Shown here piece after piece: positions 42,641 through 52,385 of a stretch of 64,000 bases of DNA. The DNA is taken from contig JAUJFZ010000001.1 in assembly GCA_030441535.1 (NCBI GenBank), positions 214,001-278,000 on the forward strand, given 5' to 3'. The position numbers and the translations under genes are program-made. The notes under the pieces were generated by a model, which was not told the origin of the DNA, did no database searches, and saw nothing but the letters and a program-made list of their open reading frames with translations. Source of the stretch: Betaproteobacteria bacterium LSUCC0117 (lineage in GTDB: Bacteria; Pseudomonadota; Gammaproteobacteria; Burkholderiales; Burkholderiaceae_C). Each line of letters starts with the position of its first letter. The stretch's first letter is position 1.

Positions 42641-45025
42641 ATGACTTATTCGATCAATACGCTTAAAGACAGCGAGAAAAGCGAGCCCTCTAGTTCGGCG
42701 TCGTTTCGGTTCACCCAAGAGGTATCGCTGTTGCTAACAGTCGTGTTATTGGGCTTTTGGATCATCGCATTACTCACGCACCATGTCACCGATGGTGCTT
42801 GGTCGACCTCAGGTGTGGATGCCACTGTGGCGAACTGGATGGGGCGAGTGGGCGCTTGGGTGGCTGACATCACGTACTTTTTGATGGGTTTCTCCGCGTG
42901 GTGGTTGGTGCTCGGCGCGATTAATTTGTGGCGTATTGGTCTGCTGCGCTGGATGCGTCCCGAGTTGGCTGCACCCGTGGTCAAGTCCGGACGCGGCAAA
43001 TCGGCTGTGGCGCCCGCACCCGAATCCGTGTGGGCCGCCTTGCGTCGGCAACTGCGGGGCGTTGGCCGGGTGCTGGCTTGGTTTGGTCTGCTGGCGTCCA
43101 GCGCAACGCTCGAATGGACACGCTTGCACTCACTGGATGTGTATCTACCCGGGCAGGCTGGGGGCGTGTTGGGCGAGACGATTGGGTATTTCGCACAAAC
43201 CTGGGTGGGCTTTACGGGCTCGGCGCTGTTGGCGTTGGTCGTGAGCGGCGCGCTCATTTCGGTCGTGTTCAAATTTTCTTGGGGCGCACTGTGTGAGCGA
43301 CTGGGTGCGGTGCCGATCGAGTGGATTCGCAGTCACCGTGAGCGCCGCGAGCAGCGGGAAGACGAACGAATTGGCCTTGAAGCATCGCGTGAGCGCGAAG
43401 AGTTGGTTTTTGGCGATCTGGCCATCACGGATGACGCCGAACCGAAGCTTGACCCTTTACCCGTCGTGATCGAGCCGATTGCCCAACCCGTGGCGACCAG
43501 TGATCGGGTTTTGAAAGAAGCGCAGAAGCCCCTCTTTGACGAAATGCCGGACTCAAAACTGCCACAAGTCAGCTTGCTTGATAAGGCGGTAGTCCAGGTG
43601 GAGAGTGTGTCAACCGACGCGCTGGAGATGACCAGCCGGCTCATCGAGAAGAAATTGCGTGACTTTGGAGTCGAGGTTCGCGTGGTTGCCGCGGCGCCCG
43701 GGCCGGTAATCACGCGCTACGAAATCGAGCCTGCAACAGGGGTGAAGGGTTCACAAGTCGTCAATCTTGCGCGAGATTTGGCCCGCTCACTGAGCTTGGT
43801 CTCGATCCGGGTGATTGAAACCATCCCTGGTAAAAACTACATGGCGCTTGAATTACCGAACGCCAAGCGCCAGACCATCAAATTGAGTGAGGTGCTGGGT
43901 TCAAGCGTTTATAACGACGCGAAATCATTGCTCACGATGGGATTGGGCAAGGACATTGTGGGCAATCCAGTCGTTGCTGATTTGGCCAAAATGCCGCACT
44001 GTTTGGTGGCTGGTACCACGGGTTCGGGTAAGTCAGTGGGTATCAACGCAATGATTTTGAGCTTGCTTTACAAAGCAGACCCGCAGGACGTGCGCCTACT
44101 TTTGATCGATCCCAAAATGCTCGAAATGAGTGTTTATGAGGGCATTCCGCATTTGCTCTCGCCGGTGGTGACGGACATGCGGCAAGCCGCGCATGGTCTC
44201 AACTGGTGCGTGGCCGAAATGGAAAAGCGATACAAGCTCATGAGCAAAATGGGCGTGCGTAACTTGGCCGGTTTTAATGCCAAATTACAAGAGGCAAAAG
44301 CCCGCGGGGAGTACGTCGGTAACCCGTTTTCGCTGACGCCCGAGCAGCCAGAGCCACTAGAGGCACTGCCGCACATCGTGGTGGTGATCGATGAGTTGGC
44401 GGACCTCATGATGGTGGTGGGTAAGAAGATCGAGGAGCTGATCGCCCGGTTGGCGCAGAAGGCCCGCGCAGCCGGCATTCACTTGATCTTGGCGACACAG
44501 CGTCCCAGTGTGGATGTCATTACAGGCTTGATCAAGGCCAATATCCCCACACGTTTGTCTTTCCAAGTGAGTAGCAAAATCGACTCGCGAACCATCCTCG
44601 ATCAAATGGGTGCGGAAACGCTGTTGGGTATGGGCGACATGCTTTATTTACCCAGCGGCACGGGCTTCCCGCAGCGCGTCCACGGCGCGTTCGTCAGTGA
44701 CGAGGAAGTGCACCGTGTGGTGGCATTTTTGAAGACCCAGGGTGAACCGAATTACATCGACGGTGTGCTCGAGGGCGGTACCGTGGATGGCGAGGGCGGC
44801 GGGGACGCTGATGGCGGCAGCGGGGAGAAAGATCCGATGTACGACCAAGCCGTTGAGATCGTTCTCAAGAACCGAAAGGCCAGTATCTCATTGGTGCAGC
44901 GCCACCTCAAGATTGGTTACAACCGGGCGGCACGGATGTTGGAAGAAATGGAAAACGCGGGGGTCGTCAGCGCCATGGGCACCAATGGTCAGCGTGAAAT
45001 TTTGGTGCCTGTACGTGAAGAATAA
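42641..45025 (+). CDS. ftsK: DNA translocase FtsK
   Basis: Septum-anchored motor that clears chromosome dimers at division. 794 residues, with about four N-terminal transmembrane helices (27-210) and a short charged linker instead of the long linker of E. coli FtsK. The motor domain has Walker A GTTGSGKS at about 458-465 and Walker B VVVIDELADLMMV. The C-terminal gamma winged helix (DQAVEIVLKNRKASISLVQRH region, IGYNRAARMLEEME) reads KOPS sites. lolA overlaps its end by 11 bases. Confidence 0.96.
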   Translation: MTYSINTLKDSEKSEPSSSASFRFTQEVSLLLTVVLLGFWIIALLTHHVTDGAWSTSGVDATVANWMGRVGAWVADITYFLMGFSAWWLVLGAINLWRIGLLRWMRPELAAPVVKSGRGKSAVAPAPESVWAALRRQLRGVGRVLAWFGLLASSATLEWTRLHSLDVYLPGQAGGVLGETIGYFAQTWVGFTGSALLALVVSGALISVVFKFSWGALCERLGAVPIEWIRSHRERREQREDERIGLEASREREELVFGDLAITDDAEPKLDPLPVVIEPIAQPVATSDRVLKEAQKPLFDEMPDSKLPQVSLLDKAVVQVESVSTDALEMTSRLIEKKLRDFGVEVRVVAAAPGPVITRYEIEPATGVKGSQVVNLARDLARSLSLVSIRVIETIPGKNYMALELPNAKRQTIKLSEVLGSSVYNDAKSLLTMGLGKDIVGNPVVADLAKMPHCLVAGTTGSGKSVGINAMILSLLYKADPQDVRLLLIDPKMLEMSVYEGIPHLLSPVVTDMRQAAHGLNWCVAEMEKRYKLMSKMGVRNLAGFNAKLQEAKARGEYVGNPFSLTPEQPEPLEALPHIVVVIDELADLMMVVGKKIEELIARLAQKARAAGIHLILATQRPSVDVITGLIKANIPTRLSFQVSSKIDSRTILDQMGAETLLGMGDMLYLPSGTGFPQRVHGAFVSDEEVHRVVAFLKTQGEPNYIDGVLEGGTVDGEGGGDADGGSGEKDPMYDQAVEIVLKNRKASISLVQRHLKIGYNRAARMLEEMENAGVVSAMGTNGQREILVPVREE

Positions 45026-45689
45026 ACTTGCGATCTGGGCGTCGCTTCGTCGACGCGTCGTGGTGCTCGGGCTCGCAGCGCTGAGTGCGGCACCCCCTGT
45101 GCTGGCCGACAACGTCGCGGATTTGCAGGCCTTGCTGCGCGCATCGCCAACTGGACAACTGTCTTTCAAGCAAACCGTTACTGCACCCATTAAGGCGGGG
45201 CAAACGCGGGCCAAGCAAACGCGCTCGACCGGGCAATTTTTGTTTGCGCGTCCGGGTAAATTTCGATTTGATTATGAGACCCCATTTCCCCAAAGCATCA
45301 TTGCGGATGGGCAGTCGCTGTGGTTATGGGATCCCGACTTGAATCAAGTGACCGTGCGTAATCAAGCGCAGGCGCTCGGTAATACGCCGGCAGCCCTCAT
45401 TGCGGGCAGTGGTGATCTCAACGCCTTGAATGCCGCTTACGTGGTGCGATCCATGCCCTCGGAGGCTGGCTTAAAATGGGTCGAAGCCACACCCAAGCAA
45501 GTGGATGGCACGCTGCGCGTGGTTCGGGTCGGTTTTGACGCGCAGCAGTTGCGCGCCATGGTCATGATTGATAACTTTGGCCAGACGTCTGACATGCGCT
45601 TTGATGCCTTGCAGTCGCTTGAAAAAGGCGCAGTGACGGCGGCCTTTCGCTTTGTTCCCCCTTCGGGCGCTGACGTTATTCGGCCATGA
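45015..45689 (+). CDS. lolA: Outer-membrane lipoprotein carrier protein LolA
   Basis: Periplasmic shuttle that takes lipoproteins from LolCDE to LolB at the outer membrane. About 224 residues with a signal peptide ending near APPVLA. The typical half-barrel strands are GQFLFARPGKFRFDYETP and the QSIIADGQSLWLWDPDLNQVTVR segment. GTG 45015 is the plausible start, overlapping ftsK by 11 bases; earlier in-frame codons lie inside ftsK and do not give a signal peptide. rarA overlaps its stop as ATGA. Confidence 0.92.
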   Translation: MKNKLAIWASLRRRVVVLGLAALSAAPPVLADNVADLQALLRASPTGQLSFKQTVTAPIKAGQTRAKQTRSTGQFLFARPGKFRFDYETPFPQSIIADGQSLWLWDPDLNQVTVRNQAQALGNTPAALIAGSGDLNALNAAYVVRSMPSEAGLKWVEATPKQVDGTLRVVRVGFDAQQLRAMVMIDNFGQTSDMRFDALQSLEKGAVTAAFRFVPPSGADVIRP

Positions 45690-47020
45690 ACCAGCCTGTC
45701 ACCCAGGTCGCGCGGACTGCCAACCATGTGCCCCTAGCGCAGCGCCTGCGTCCTAAAACATTGGGTGATGTGATTGGGCAGGATCATCTGCTGGGTGAAG
45801 GGTTGCCCTTGCGGTTGGCTTTTGAGAGTGGTCAGCCGCACAGCTGCATTTTGTGGGGCCCTCCCGGTGTAGGCAAGACGACGCTGGCAAGTCTGATGGC
45901 GCAGGCTTTTGACGCCCAATTCATAGCGATTAGCGCGGTGCTCGGTGGTGTGAAAGACATTCGGGATGCAGTCGAAAAAGCGCAGTTGGCTCAGGAGGGC
46001 CTGGACCCGCGTGCGACGATTGTGTTCGTCGACGAGGTTCACCGATTCAATAAAAGCCAGCAAGACGCTTTTTTGCCGCATGTTGAATCGGGGTTATTCA
46101 CCTTCATTGGTGCAACGACGGAGAACCCCTCCTTTGAGGTGAACAGTGCGTTGCTCTCACGCTCCGCGGTTTATGTGCTGCAGGCGTTATCCACTGAGGC
46201 TCTGACCGTGCTGTTGTCTCGTGCATGCCAGGAACCTGACATGCCGCAACTCGACGAGGCGGCAGCTGCGCGTTTGGTGCGCTACGCCGATGGCGATGCG
46301 CGTCGGTTGCTCAACACCCTTGAAATCATTGCAGTCAGTGCAGCCCAACAACAGTTGTCTGAGGTGACGGACCCCTGGCTCCTGAAGTCTTTGGGCGAGA
46401 CGTTGCGTCGCAGCGACAAGGGTGGCGATGTTTTTTACGACACGATCAGCGCTTTACACAAGTCGGTACGCGGCTCCGACCCCGACGCCGCCCTGTATTG
46501 GTTGGTTCGTTTGCTCGACGGTGGCGCAGATCCGCGTTACGTGGCGCGTCGTTTGATTCGAATGGCCAACGAGGATATCGGGCTGGCTGACCCCCGTGCC
46601 CTGCGTATGGCGCTTGATGCCAGCGAGGTGTACGAGCGTTTGGGTTCGCCCGAGGGGGAGTTGGCATTGGCGCAAAGTGCGGTTTATTTGGCCATGGCGC
46701 CGAAGTCAAATGCCGCCTACTTGGCCTATAAGTCGGCGGCAGCCCTGGTGAAGCGGGACGGCTCACGCCCAGTGCCCAAGCATTTGCGCAACGCACCGAC
46801 GGCATTGATGAAGCAAATGGACCACGGAGCGGGATACCGGTACGCCCACGACGAGCCGGATGCCTTTGCTGCCGGGGAGACTTACCTGCCGGAGGGGTTA
46901 ACCCACCAGCGGTTCTATGAGCCGGTTGAGCGCGGGCTTGAAATTAAGATCCGTGCGCGCCTGTTGCACTTGCGTGCGTTGAACGAGCAGGCGGCTCAAG
47001 CCTCGAAAAAAGGCACCTAA
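45686..47020 (+). CDS. rarA: Replication-associated recombination protein A
   Basis: AAA+ ATPase (also called MgsA) that acts at stalled replication forks. 444 residues. Walker A is GPPGVGKTT at about residues 59-67, Walker B VFVDEVHRFNKSQQD, then sensor 1 GATTENPSFEV and the C-terminal tetramerisation domain with HKSVRGSDPDAALYWL. ATG overlaps the lolA stop by four bases, giving the conserved ftsK-lolA-rarA operon. Confidence 0.96.
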   Translation: MNQPVTQVARTANHVPLAQRLRPKTLGDVIGQDHLLGEGLPLRLAFESGQPHSCILWGPPGVGKTTLASLMAQAFDAQFIAISAVLGGVKDIRDAVEKAQLAQEGLDPRATIVFVDEVHRFNKSQQDAFLPHVESGLFTFIGATTENPSFEVNSALLSRSAVYVLQALSTEALTVLLSRACQEPDMPQLDEAAAARLVRYADGDARRLLNTLEIIAVSAAQQQLSEVTDPWLLKSLGETLRRSDKGGDVFYDTISALHKSVRGSDPDAALYWLVRLLDGGADPRYVARRLIRMANEDIGLADPRALRMALDASEVYERLGSPEGELALAQSAVYLAMAPKSNAAYLAYKSAAALVKRDGSRPVPKHLRNAPTALMKQMDHGAGYRYAHDEPDAFAAGETYLPEGLTHQRFYEPVERGLEIKIRARLLHLRALNEQAAQASKKGT

Positions 47021-47074
47021 ATCCCATTAAGCCCTACCCCTAGGGTTAATCCCCCCGGCTAGCAGGCCACGAGG

Positions 47075-47105
47075 TTGGTGAATGTCAGCTTAGGTTGGCT
47101 ACAAT
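47075..47105 (+). promoter_or_regulatory. Candidate promoter for the liv operon
   Basis: TTGGTG at 47075-47080 and TACAAT at 47100-47105 with a 19-base spacer, 84 bases before livH. The long spacer makes this tentative. Confidence 0.3.
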
Positions 47106-47188
47106 CTCGCCTCTGCTGCGCAACCAATGCGCACGCACCCCTGATAGCTGCACCGTTCATGGTCGCGGTCCAATGGAGCAAACTTTCT

Positions 47189-48118
47189 ATGGATATTTTC
47201 CTGCAACAGATCATTAATGGTCTGGTCTTAGGCAGTATGTATGCGCTTGTCGCGCTGGGTTACACCATGGTGTACGGCATTATTGGCCTCATTAATTTCG
47301 CGCATGGTGAGGTGCTCATGGTGGGCGCCATGACGAGTTGGAGTGTGATCAGCATCATGCAGGACGCCATGCCCGGCGCGCCAGGCTGGCTTTTGTTGAT
47401 CTTGGCGCTTCTGATCTCCTTCGTGGTGTGTGGACTGCTCAACTTCACCATTGAGCGAGTCGCCTATCGGCCGTTGCGTAACGCGCCGCGCTTGGCGCCG
47501 CTGATCACTGCTATTGGCATGTCCTTGTTTTTACAAACCATGGCCATGATTATTTGGAAACCCAACCCGAAGCCGTTCCCAGCAGTGCTGCCGACTGAGC
47601 CTATCGCCATCGGTGGTGCGGTGATCTCTGTCACACAGATCTTCATTTTGGCCGCGACGGCGATTACCTTGGCCGCTTTGTTGTTCTTGGTCAACCGCAC
47701 AAAACTGGGGCGGGCCATGCGAGCGACCGCTGAAAATCCCCGAGTAGCGGGTTTGATGGGTATTCGTCCTGACACCGTGATCTCAGTGACGTTCATCATC
47801 GGTGCTGTTTTGGCCGCACTCGCTGGTGTCATGTGGGCGCTCAACTACGGAACCGTCCAGCATTTCATGGGATTCATGCCGGGTTTGAAGGCCTTCACGG
47901 CAGCGGTCTTCGGTGGCATCGGTAACTTGGCGGGTGCTGTGGTCGGCGGCCTAGCGCTCGGCCTGATTGAGGCTATTGGTGCGGGTTATCTGGGTGCCCT
48001 GACCGGCGGGATCTTGGGTAGCCAATATTCCGATATTTTTGCTTTCGTGGTGTTGATCATCGTCTTAACGCTGCGCCCCTCAGGTTTGCTGGGCGAGCGG
48101 GTCGCAGATCGCGCGTGA
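47189..48118 (+). CDS. livH: Branched-chain amino acid ABC transporter permease LivH
   Basis: Inner-membrane permease of a HAAT-type ABC importer. 309 residues with eight hydrophobic helices. The start DIFLQQIINGLVLGSMYALVALGYTMVYGIIGLINFAHG and the RATAENPRVAGLMGI loop are characteristic. ATG 47189 is chosen because it begins the conserved N-terminus. First gene of livHMGF; no substrate-binding protein gene accompanies it. Confidence 0.94.
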   Translation: MDIFLQQIINGLVLGSMYALVALGYTMVYGIIGLINFAHGEVLMVGAMTSWSVISIMQDAMPGAPGWLLLILALLISFVVCGLLNFTIERVAYRPLRNAPRLAPLITAIGMSLFLQTMAMIIWKPNPKPFPAVLPTEPIAIGGAVISVTQIFILAATAITLAALLFLVNRTKLGRAMRATAENPRVAGLMGIRPDTVISVTFIIGAVLAALAGVMWALNYGTVQHFMGFMPGLKAFTAAVFGGIGNLAGAVVGGLALGLIEAIGAGYLGALTGGILGSQYSDIFAFVVLIIVLTLRPSGLLGERVADRA

Positions 48119-48131
48119 AGGGGAGCCTGCT

Positions 48132-49217
48132 ATGAATTCAAAACGAAACAAATTTGCAGTTTTTCTGGCGTGCGGCATTTTGCTAATGGTTTTGCCGTTC
48201 TTGCTACAGCCATTCGGTAATTCATGGGTGCGCATCATTGACATGGTGCTGCTTTACATCATGCTGGCCCTCGGACTGAACATTGTGGTGGGCTATGCAG
48301 GCCTGCTCGATTTGGGCTATGTGGCGTTTTTCGCTGTTGGCGCTTATGTTTTTGGCCTCTTGGCATCACCACACTTACTCGCGAATTTCGCTGGCTTGGC
48401 AGCAAGCTTTCCCGACGGTGTGCACTACAACATCTGGGTCGTGCTGGCGGTCGCGGCACTCATTGCTGGTTTAGCTGGGATGTTGTTGGGTGCACCAACG
48501 CTAAAGCTCAGAGGTGACTATTTGGCGATCGTTACTCTGGGTTTCGGTGAGATTGTCCGAATCTTCCTCCTCAACTTGGATCGCCCCGTCAACATTACCA
48601 ATGGCCCCAAGGGTTTGATGCGCATTGATGACGTTAATTTATTCGGTGTCGACTTTGGTCGCCCGTTGGACTTGGGCTTCATCACCGTTGAGTCGGTGTC
48701 GCTTTACTACTACCTGTTCTTGTTGATGGTGATCATGACCATCTTCATTTGCTACCGAATTGAAAATTCGCGTATTGGACGGGCTTGGATGGCCATCCGT
48801 GAGGATGAAATTGCAGCCAAGGCCATGGGCTTGAACACCCGCAATTTGAAGCTGATGGCTTTCGGGATGGGCGCCTCGTTCGGTGGCATTTCTGGGGTTT
48901 TGTTCGCCGCTTTCCAAGGGTTTGTCTCACCGGAATCTTTCTCACTGATGGAGTCCATCATGATTGTCGCGATGGTGGTTCTGGGTGGTCTGGGGCACAT
49001 CCCTGGGGTCATTCTGGGTGCCATCCTGTTGGCTGGCTTGCCCGAGGTGCTACGCCATGCCGCTGGTCCGCTTACGCAGCTAACCGACGGCCGTTTAGCA
49101 CCCGAAATTTTGCGCCAATTGCTGATCGCTTTGGCGATGATTGTGATCATGATTTTGCGGCCCAAAGGGTTGTGGCCCGCGCCCGAACACGGCAAGTCAT
49201 TGGTAAAGAAGGACTGA
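48132..49217 (+). CDS. livM: Branched-chain amino acid ABC transporter permease LivM
   Basis: Second permease of the importer, 361 residues with about ten hydrophobic helices. Family motifs include GLNIVVGYAGLLDLGYVAFFAVGAY, TLKLRGDYLAIVTLGFGEIVR and RAWMAIREDEIAAKAMGLN. It follows livH after 13 bases and precedes livG after four, so the genes are translated from one message. Confidence 0.95.
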   Translation: MNSKRNKFAVFLACGILLMVLPFLLQPFGNSWVRIIDMVLLYIMLALGLNIVVGYAGLLDLGYVAFFAVGAYVFGLLASPHLLANFAGLAASFPDGVHYNIWVVLAVAALIAGLAGMLLGAPTLKLRGDYLAIVTLGFGEIVRIFLLNLDRPVNITNGPKGLMRIDDVNLFGVDFGRPLDLGFITVESVSLYYYLFLLMVIMTIFICYRIENSRIGRAWMAIREDEIAAKAMGLNTRNLKLMAFGMGASFGGISGVLFAAFQGFVSPESFSLMESIMIVAMVVLGGLGHIPGVILGAILLAGLPEVLRHAAGPLTQLTDGRLAPEILRQLLIALAMIVIMILRPKGLWPAPEHGKSLVKKD

Positions 49218-49221
49218 CAGC

Positions 49222-49989
49222 ATGAGCGAAATTGTTCTTAAAGTTGCCGATGTTTCAAAACGATTTGGCGGTTTGCAAGCCCTTGCAGATGTTGGTATCG
49301 AAATCCACCGGGGTGAGGTTTATGGTCTGATTGGTCCGAACGGCGCTGGTAAAACCACGTTCTTTAACGTTCTCACAGGTTTGTACACACCCGATAGCGG
49401 GACGTTTGAGTTGGCGGGTAAGCCATACACACCCAGTGCAGTCCATGAAGTGGCGAAAGCTGGTATCGCCCGTACCTTCCAGAACATCCGTTTGTTCGCC
49501 GAGATGACAGCGTTAGAAAACGTGATGGTGGGGCGTCACGTCCGCACCCACTCGGGTTTATTGGGTGCCATTTTGAAGACGAAGTCTTTCCGCAAGGAAG
49601 AGGCCGAGATCGAGGCGCGAGCCCATGAACTGTTGGCTTATGTCGGTATTGGTCACTATGCCGATTACAAGGCGCGTACCTTGAGCTATGGTGACCAACG
49701 CCGCCTCGAAATCGCGCGTGCGTTGGCAACGGACCCGCAGTTGATTGCCTTAGACGAGCCTGCGGCAGGTATGAATGCCACCGAAAAAGTGTTGTTGCGG
49801 GAGCTCATTGACCGCATTCGCAACGACAACCGAACCATCCTCTTGATTGAGCACGATGTGAAGCTGGTGATGGGGCTTTGCGACAAAGTGACGGTGTTGG
49901 ATTACGGCCGCTCGATCGCACAAGGGGTACCCGCCGATGTTCAAAAGGATCCTGCGGTGATTGAGGCCTATCTGGGTGCTGGCCACTGA
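49222..49989 (+). CDS. livG: Branched-chain amino acid ABC transporter ATPase LivG
   Basis: Cytoplasmic ATPase subunit of 255 residues. Walker A GPNGAGKTT is at about residues 37-45, the signature LSYGDQRRLEIARAL precedes Walker B LIALDEPAAGMN, and the switch His is in LLIEHDVKLVM. The C-terminal GVPADVQKDPAVIEAYLG is typical of LivG. Confidence 0.95.
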   Translation: MSEIVLKVADVSKRFGGLQALADVGIEIHRGEVYGLIGPNGAGKTTFFNVLTGLYTPDSGTFELAGKPYTPSAVHEVAKAGIARTFQNIRLFAEMTALENVMVGRHVRTHSGLLGAILKTKSFRKEEAEIEARAHELLAYVGIGHYADYKARTLSYGDQRRLEIARALATDPQLIALDEPAAGMNATEKVLLRELIDRIRNDNRTILLIEHDVKLVMGLCDKVTVLDYGRSIAQGVPADVQKDPAVIEAYLGAGH

Positions 49990-50009
49990 GGCACAACGGG
50001 ACGCAACAA

Positions 50010-50726
50010 ATGACAAAAACACTATTAAAAATCAGCGGACTGAAAGTGGCTTACGGCGGCATTCAAGCCGTGAAAGGCATCGATCTAGAGGTGCGTGAGG
50101 GTGAGTTGGTTACCTTGATTGGTTCCAACGGTGCAGGCAAAACGACCACCATGAAAGCGATCACGGGTTTATTGCCAGCTGCCGAGGGGTCTATTGAGTA
50201 CCTCGGGCATTCCATCAAAGGGCAGGGCTCTTGGGACCTGGTCAAGCAGGGCTTGGCGATGGTCCCCGAGGGGCGTGGCGTATTTACACGCATGAGCATC
50301 GTAGAGAACCTGAAAATGGGGGCGCATGTCCGGACCGATGAGAAAGAAATCGCCAAGGACATCGAACAGATGTTCGAGCTGTTTCCGCGGCTCTACGAGC
50401 GCAAGGATCAGTTATCCGGCACCATGAGTGGCGGCGAACAGCAGATGTTGGCGATGGCCCGTGCGCTGATGAGTCGGCCCCGGGTGCTGCTGCTGGATGA
50501 GCCTTCAATGGGGCTCTCGCCCATCATGGTTGACAAAATCTTTGAAGTCGTGCGCGACGTCTCTGCCCGCGGTGTCACGGTGCTGTTGGTTGAGCAAAAC
50601 GCGCGACTGGCATTGATGGCGGCTAACCGGGGTTATGTGATGGACTCTGGTTTGATAACCATGTCAGGCGATGCCAAAGAGATGCTGAGCGACCCGCGGG
50701 TGCGCGCAGCCTATCTCGGCGAGTAG
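50010..50726 (+). CDS. livF: Branched-chain amino acid ABC transporter ATPase LivF
   Basis: Second ATPase subunit, 238 residues. Walker A GSNGAGKTT is at about residues 36-44, signature MSGGEQQMLAMARAL, Walker B LLLDEPSMGLSP, and switch region LLVEQNARLAL. Last gene of livHMGF; lysS follows 92 bases later. Confidence 0.95.
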   Translation: MTKTLLKISGLKVAYGGIQAVKGIDLEVREGELVTLIGSNGAGKTTTMKAITGLLPAAEGSIEYLGHSIKGQGSWDLVKQGLAMVPEGRGVFTRMSIVENLKMGAHVRTDEKEIAKDIEQMFELFPRLYERKDQLSGTMSGGEQQMLAMARALMSRPRVLLLDEPSMGLSPIMVDKIFEVVRDVSARGVTVLLVEQNARLALMAANRGYVMDSGLITMSGDAKEMLSDPRVRAAYLGE

Positions 50727-50818
50727 GGACCATTGGCGGCGTAAAATAGTGGTTTTGCGCCGTTGGCGCCCCCTTGATGAATGTACGCAGGACTGCGTGC
50801 GTCCTTACTGAATCCGCC

Positions 50819-52372
50819 ATGTCAAATTCCACCGAAGCGTCCGCATCGTCAACCCCTGCCGTTGACGAAAACCAACTTCTGGCTGAGCGACGCGACAAAC
50901 TCGCTGCGTTGCGTGCGCAGGCTAAAGCCAGCGGTCAAGCGGCCTTTCCCAACGACTTCAAGCCGCAGCATCGCGCACAGGCCTTAGCCGATCAATTTGG
51001 TGACAAAACCAAAGAGGAACTCGAACCGATTGCCGCCCGTGCCAGCGTCGCGGGTCGCATGATGCTCAAGCGTGTGATGGGCAAGGCCAGTTTTGCGACG
51101 TTGCAAGACGCCTCCATGGGCAGTTCGGGCGGACGCATCCAGATCTACCTCAATAACGACAGTGTGGGCGAAGACTGTCATCAAGCTTTCAAACACTGGG
51201 ATCTCGGGGACATCGTCGCTGCTGAGGGTGTTTTGTTTAAAACCCGCACTGGGGAGTTGACCATCCACGCCGACAGCGTGCGGCTGTTGACCAAGAGCTT
51301 GCGCCCGCTGCCCGATAAGTTTCACGGGGTCGCTGATCAAGAGATCAAATACCGCCAGCGTTACGTTGATTTGATCACAGACAGTGATGCCCGCGCGCGC
51401 TTTGCGGCACGCAGCCGGGCTGTTAGTAGTATGCGTGAATTCATGGTCTCCCATGACTTCTTGGAGGTAGAGACGCCGATGTTGCACCCCATCCCGGGCG
51501 GTGCGAATGCCAAGCCGTTTGTCACGCACCATAACGCGCTGGATCAAGAGATGTATCTGCGCATCGCACCAGAGCTTTATTTGAAGCGCCTGCTGGTCGG
51601 GGGATTTGAGCGGGTATTTGAAATAAATCGAAATTTCCGGAACGAGGGCATCTCGGTGCGCCACAACCCGGAATTCACAATGATGGAGTTCTATGCGGCG
51701 TATTGGAATTACCAAGACCTCATGAACTTCACCGAGTCACTGATTCGCGATGCTGCACAAAAGGCGGTTGGCTCTTTATTGTTGAGTTACGGTGGCCATG
51801 CGGTTGATTTGAGTCAGCCCTTCGCGCGCCTCACGATTCGTGAGGCGATCGCGCAACACACCGACGCCGGCGATAAGGCGGATGACGCTGAATGGCTGGC
51901 GCAGGCACTTAGGGGTTTGCGCGTGGCGCCAGACAAGATAGCGGGCAAGTCGCTGGCAGGCCTGCAGGTGATGTACTTTGAGGAGTTGGTCGAGGAAAAG
52001 CTGTGGCAGCCGACCTTCATTTGCGAGCATCCAGTCGAGATCTCTCCATTGGCGCGCGCCAGCGATGAGCGTCCGGAGGTGACGGAGCGTTTTGAGCTCT
52101 ACATCACGGGCCGCGAGTTTGGTAATGGTTTTTCCGAGTTGAACGATGCGCAAGATCAAGCCGCGCGCTTCCACTCGCAGGTCGCGGCCAAAGATGGCGG
52201 CGATGATGAGGCCATGTTTTTCGACCATGATTTTGTCCGTGCCTTGGAATATGGCATGCCACCTGCTGGTGGTTGCGGCATCGGGATCGACCGTCTGATG
52301 ATGCTGCTAACTGACAGTCCCAGTATCCGAGACGTCATCTTGTTCCCCGCGCTACGTCACCAAGCCGGGTAA
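50819..52372 (+). CDS. lysS: Lysyl-tRNA synthetase, class II
   Basis: Charges tRNA-Lys. 517 residues: an N-terminal OB-fold anticodon-binding domain (about 60-160) and the class II catalytic domain. Motif 2 is FRNEGISVRHNPEFTMMEFY and motif 3 is GCGIGIDRLMMLLTDSPSIRDV. ATG 50819 begins a typical hydrophilic N-terminal extension; an earlier in-frame ATG at 50774 is less likely. It converges on the RsmI-like gene with a 13-base gap. Confidence 0.96.
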   Translation: MSNSTEASASSTPAVDENQLLAERRDKLAALRAQAKASGQAAFPNDFKPQHRAQALADQFGDKTKEELEPIAARASVAGRMMLKRVMGKASFATLQDASMGSSGGRIQIYLNNDSVGEDCHQAFKHWDLGDIVAAEGVLFKTRTGELTIHADSVRLLTKSLRPLPDKFHGVADQEIKYRQRYVDLITDSDARARFAARSRAVSSMREFMVSHDFLEVETPMLHPIPGGANAKPFVTHHNALDQEMYLRIAPELYLKRLLVGGFERVFEINRNFRNEGISVRHNPEFTMMEFYAAYWNYQDLMNFTESLIRDAAQKAVGSLLLSYGGHAVDLSQPFARLTIREAIAQHTDAGDKADDAEWLAQALRGLRVAPDKIAGKSLAGLQVMYFEELVEEKLWQPTFICEHPVEISPLARASDERPEVTERFELYITGREFGNGFSELNDAQDQAARFHSQVAAKDGGDDEAMFFDHDFVRALEYGMPPAGGCGIGIDRLMMLLTDSPSIRDVILFPALRHQAG

Positions 52373-52385
52373 ACGACTCAGTGGC

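Noticed and set aside
47027..47049. Inverted repeat TTAA-CCCT / AGGG-TTAA after rarA
   Set aside because: Short stem with a bulge and no T run; not a convincing terminator or operator.
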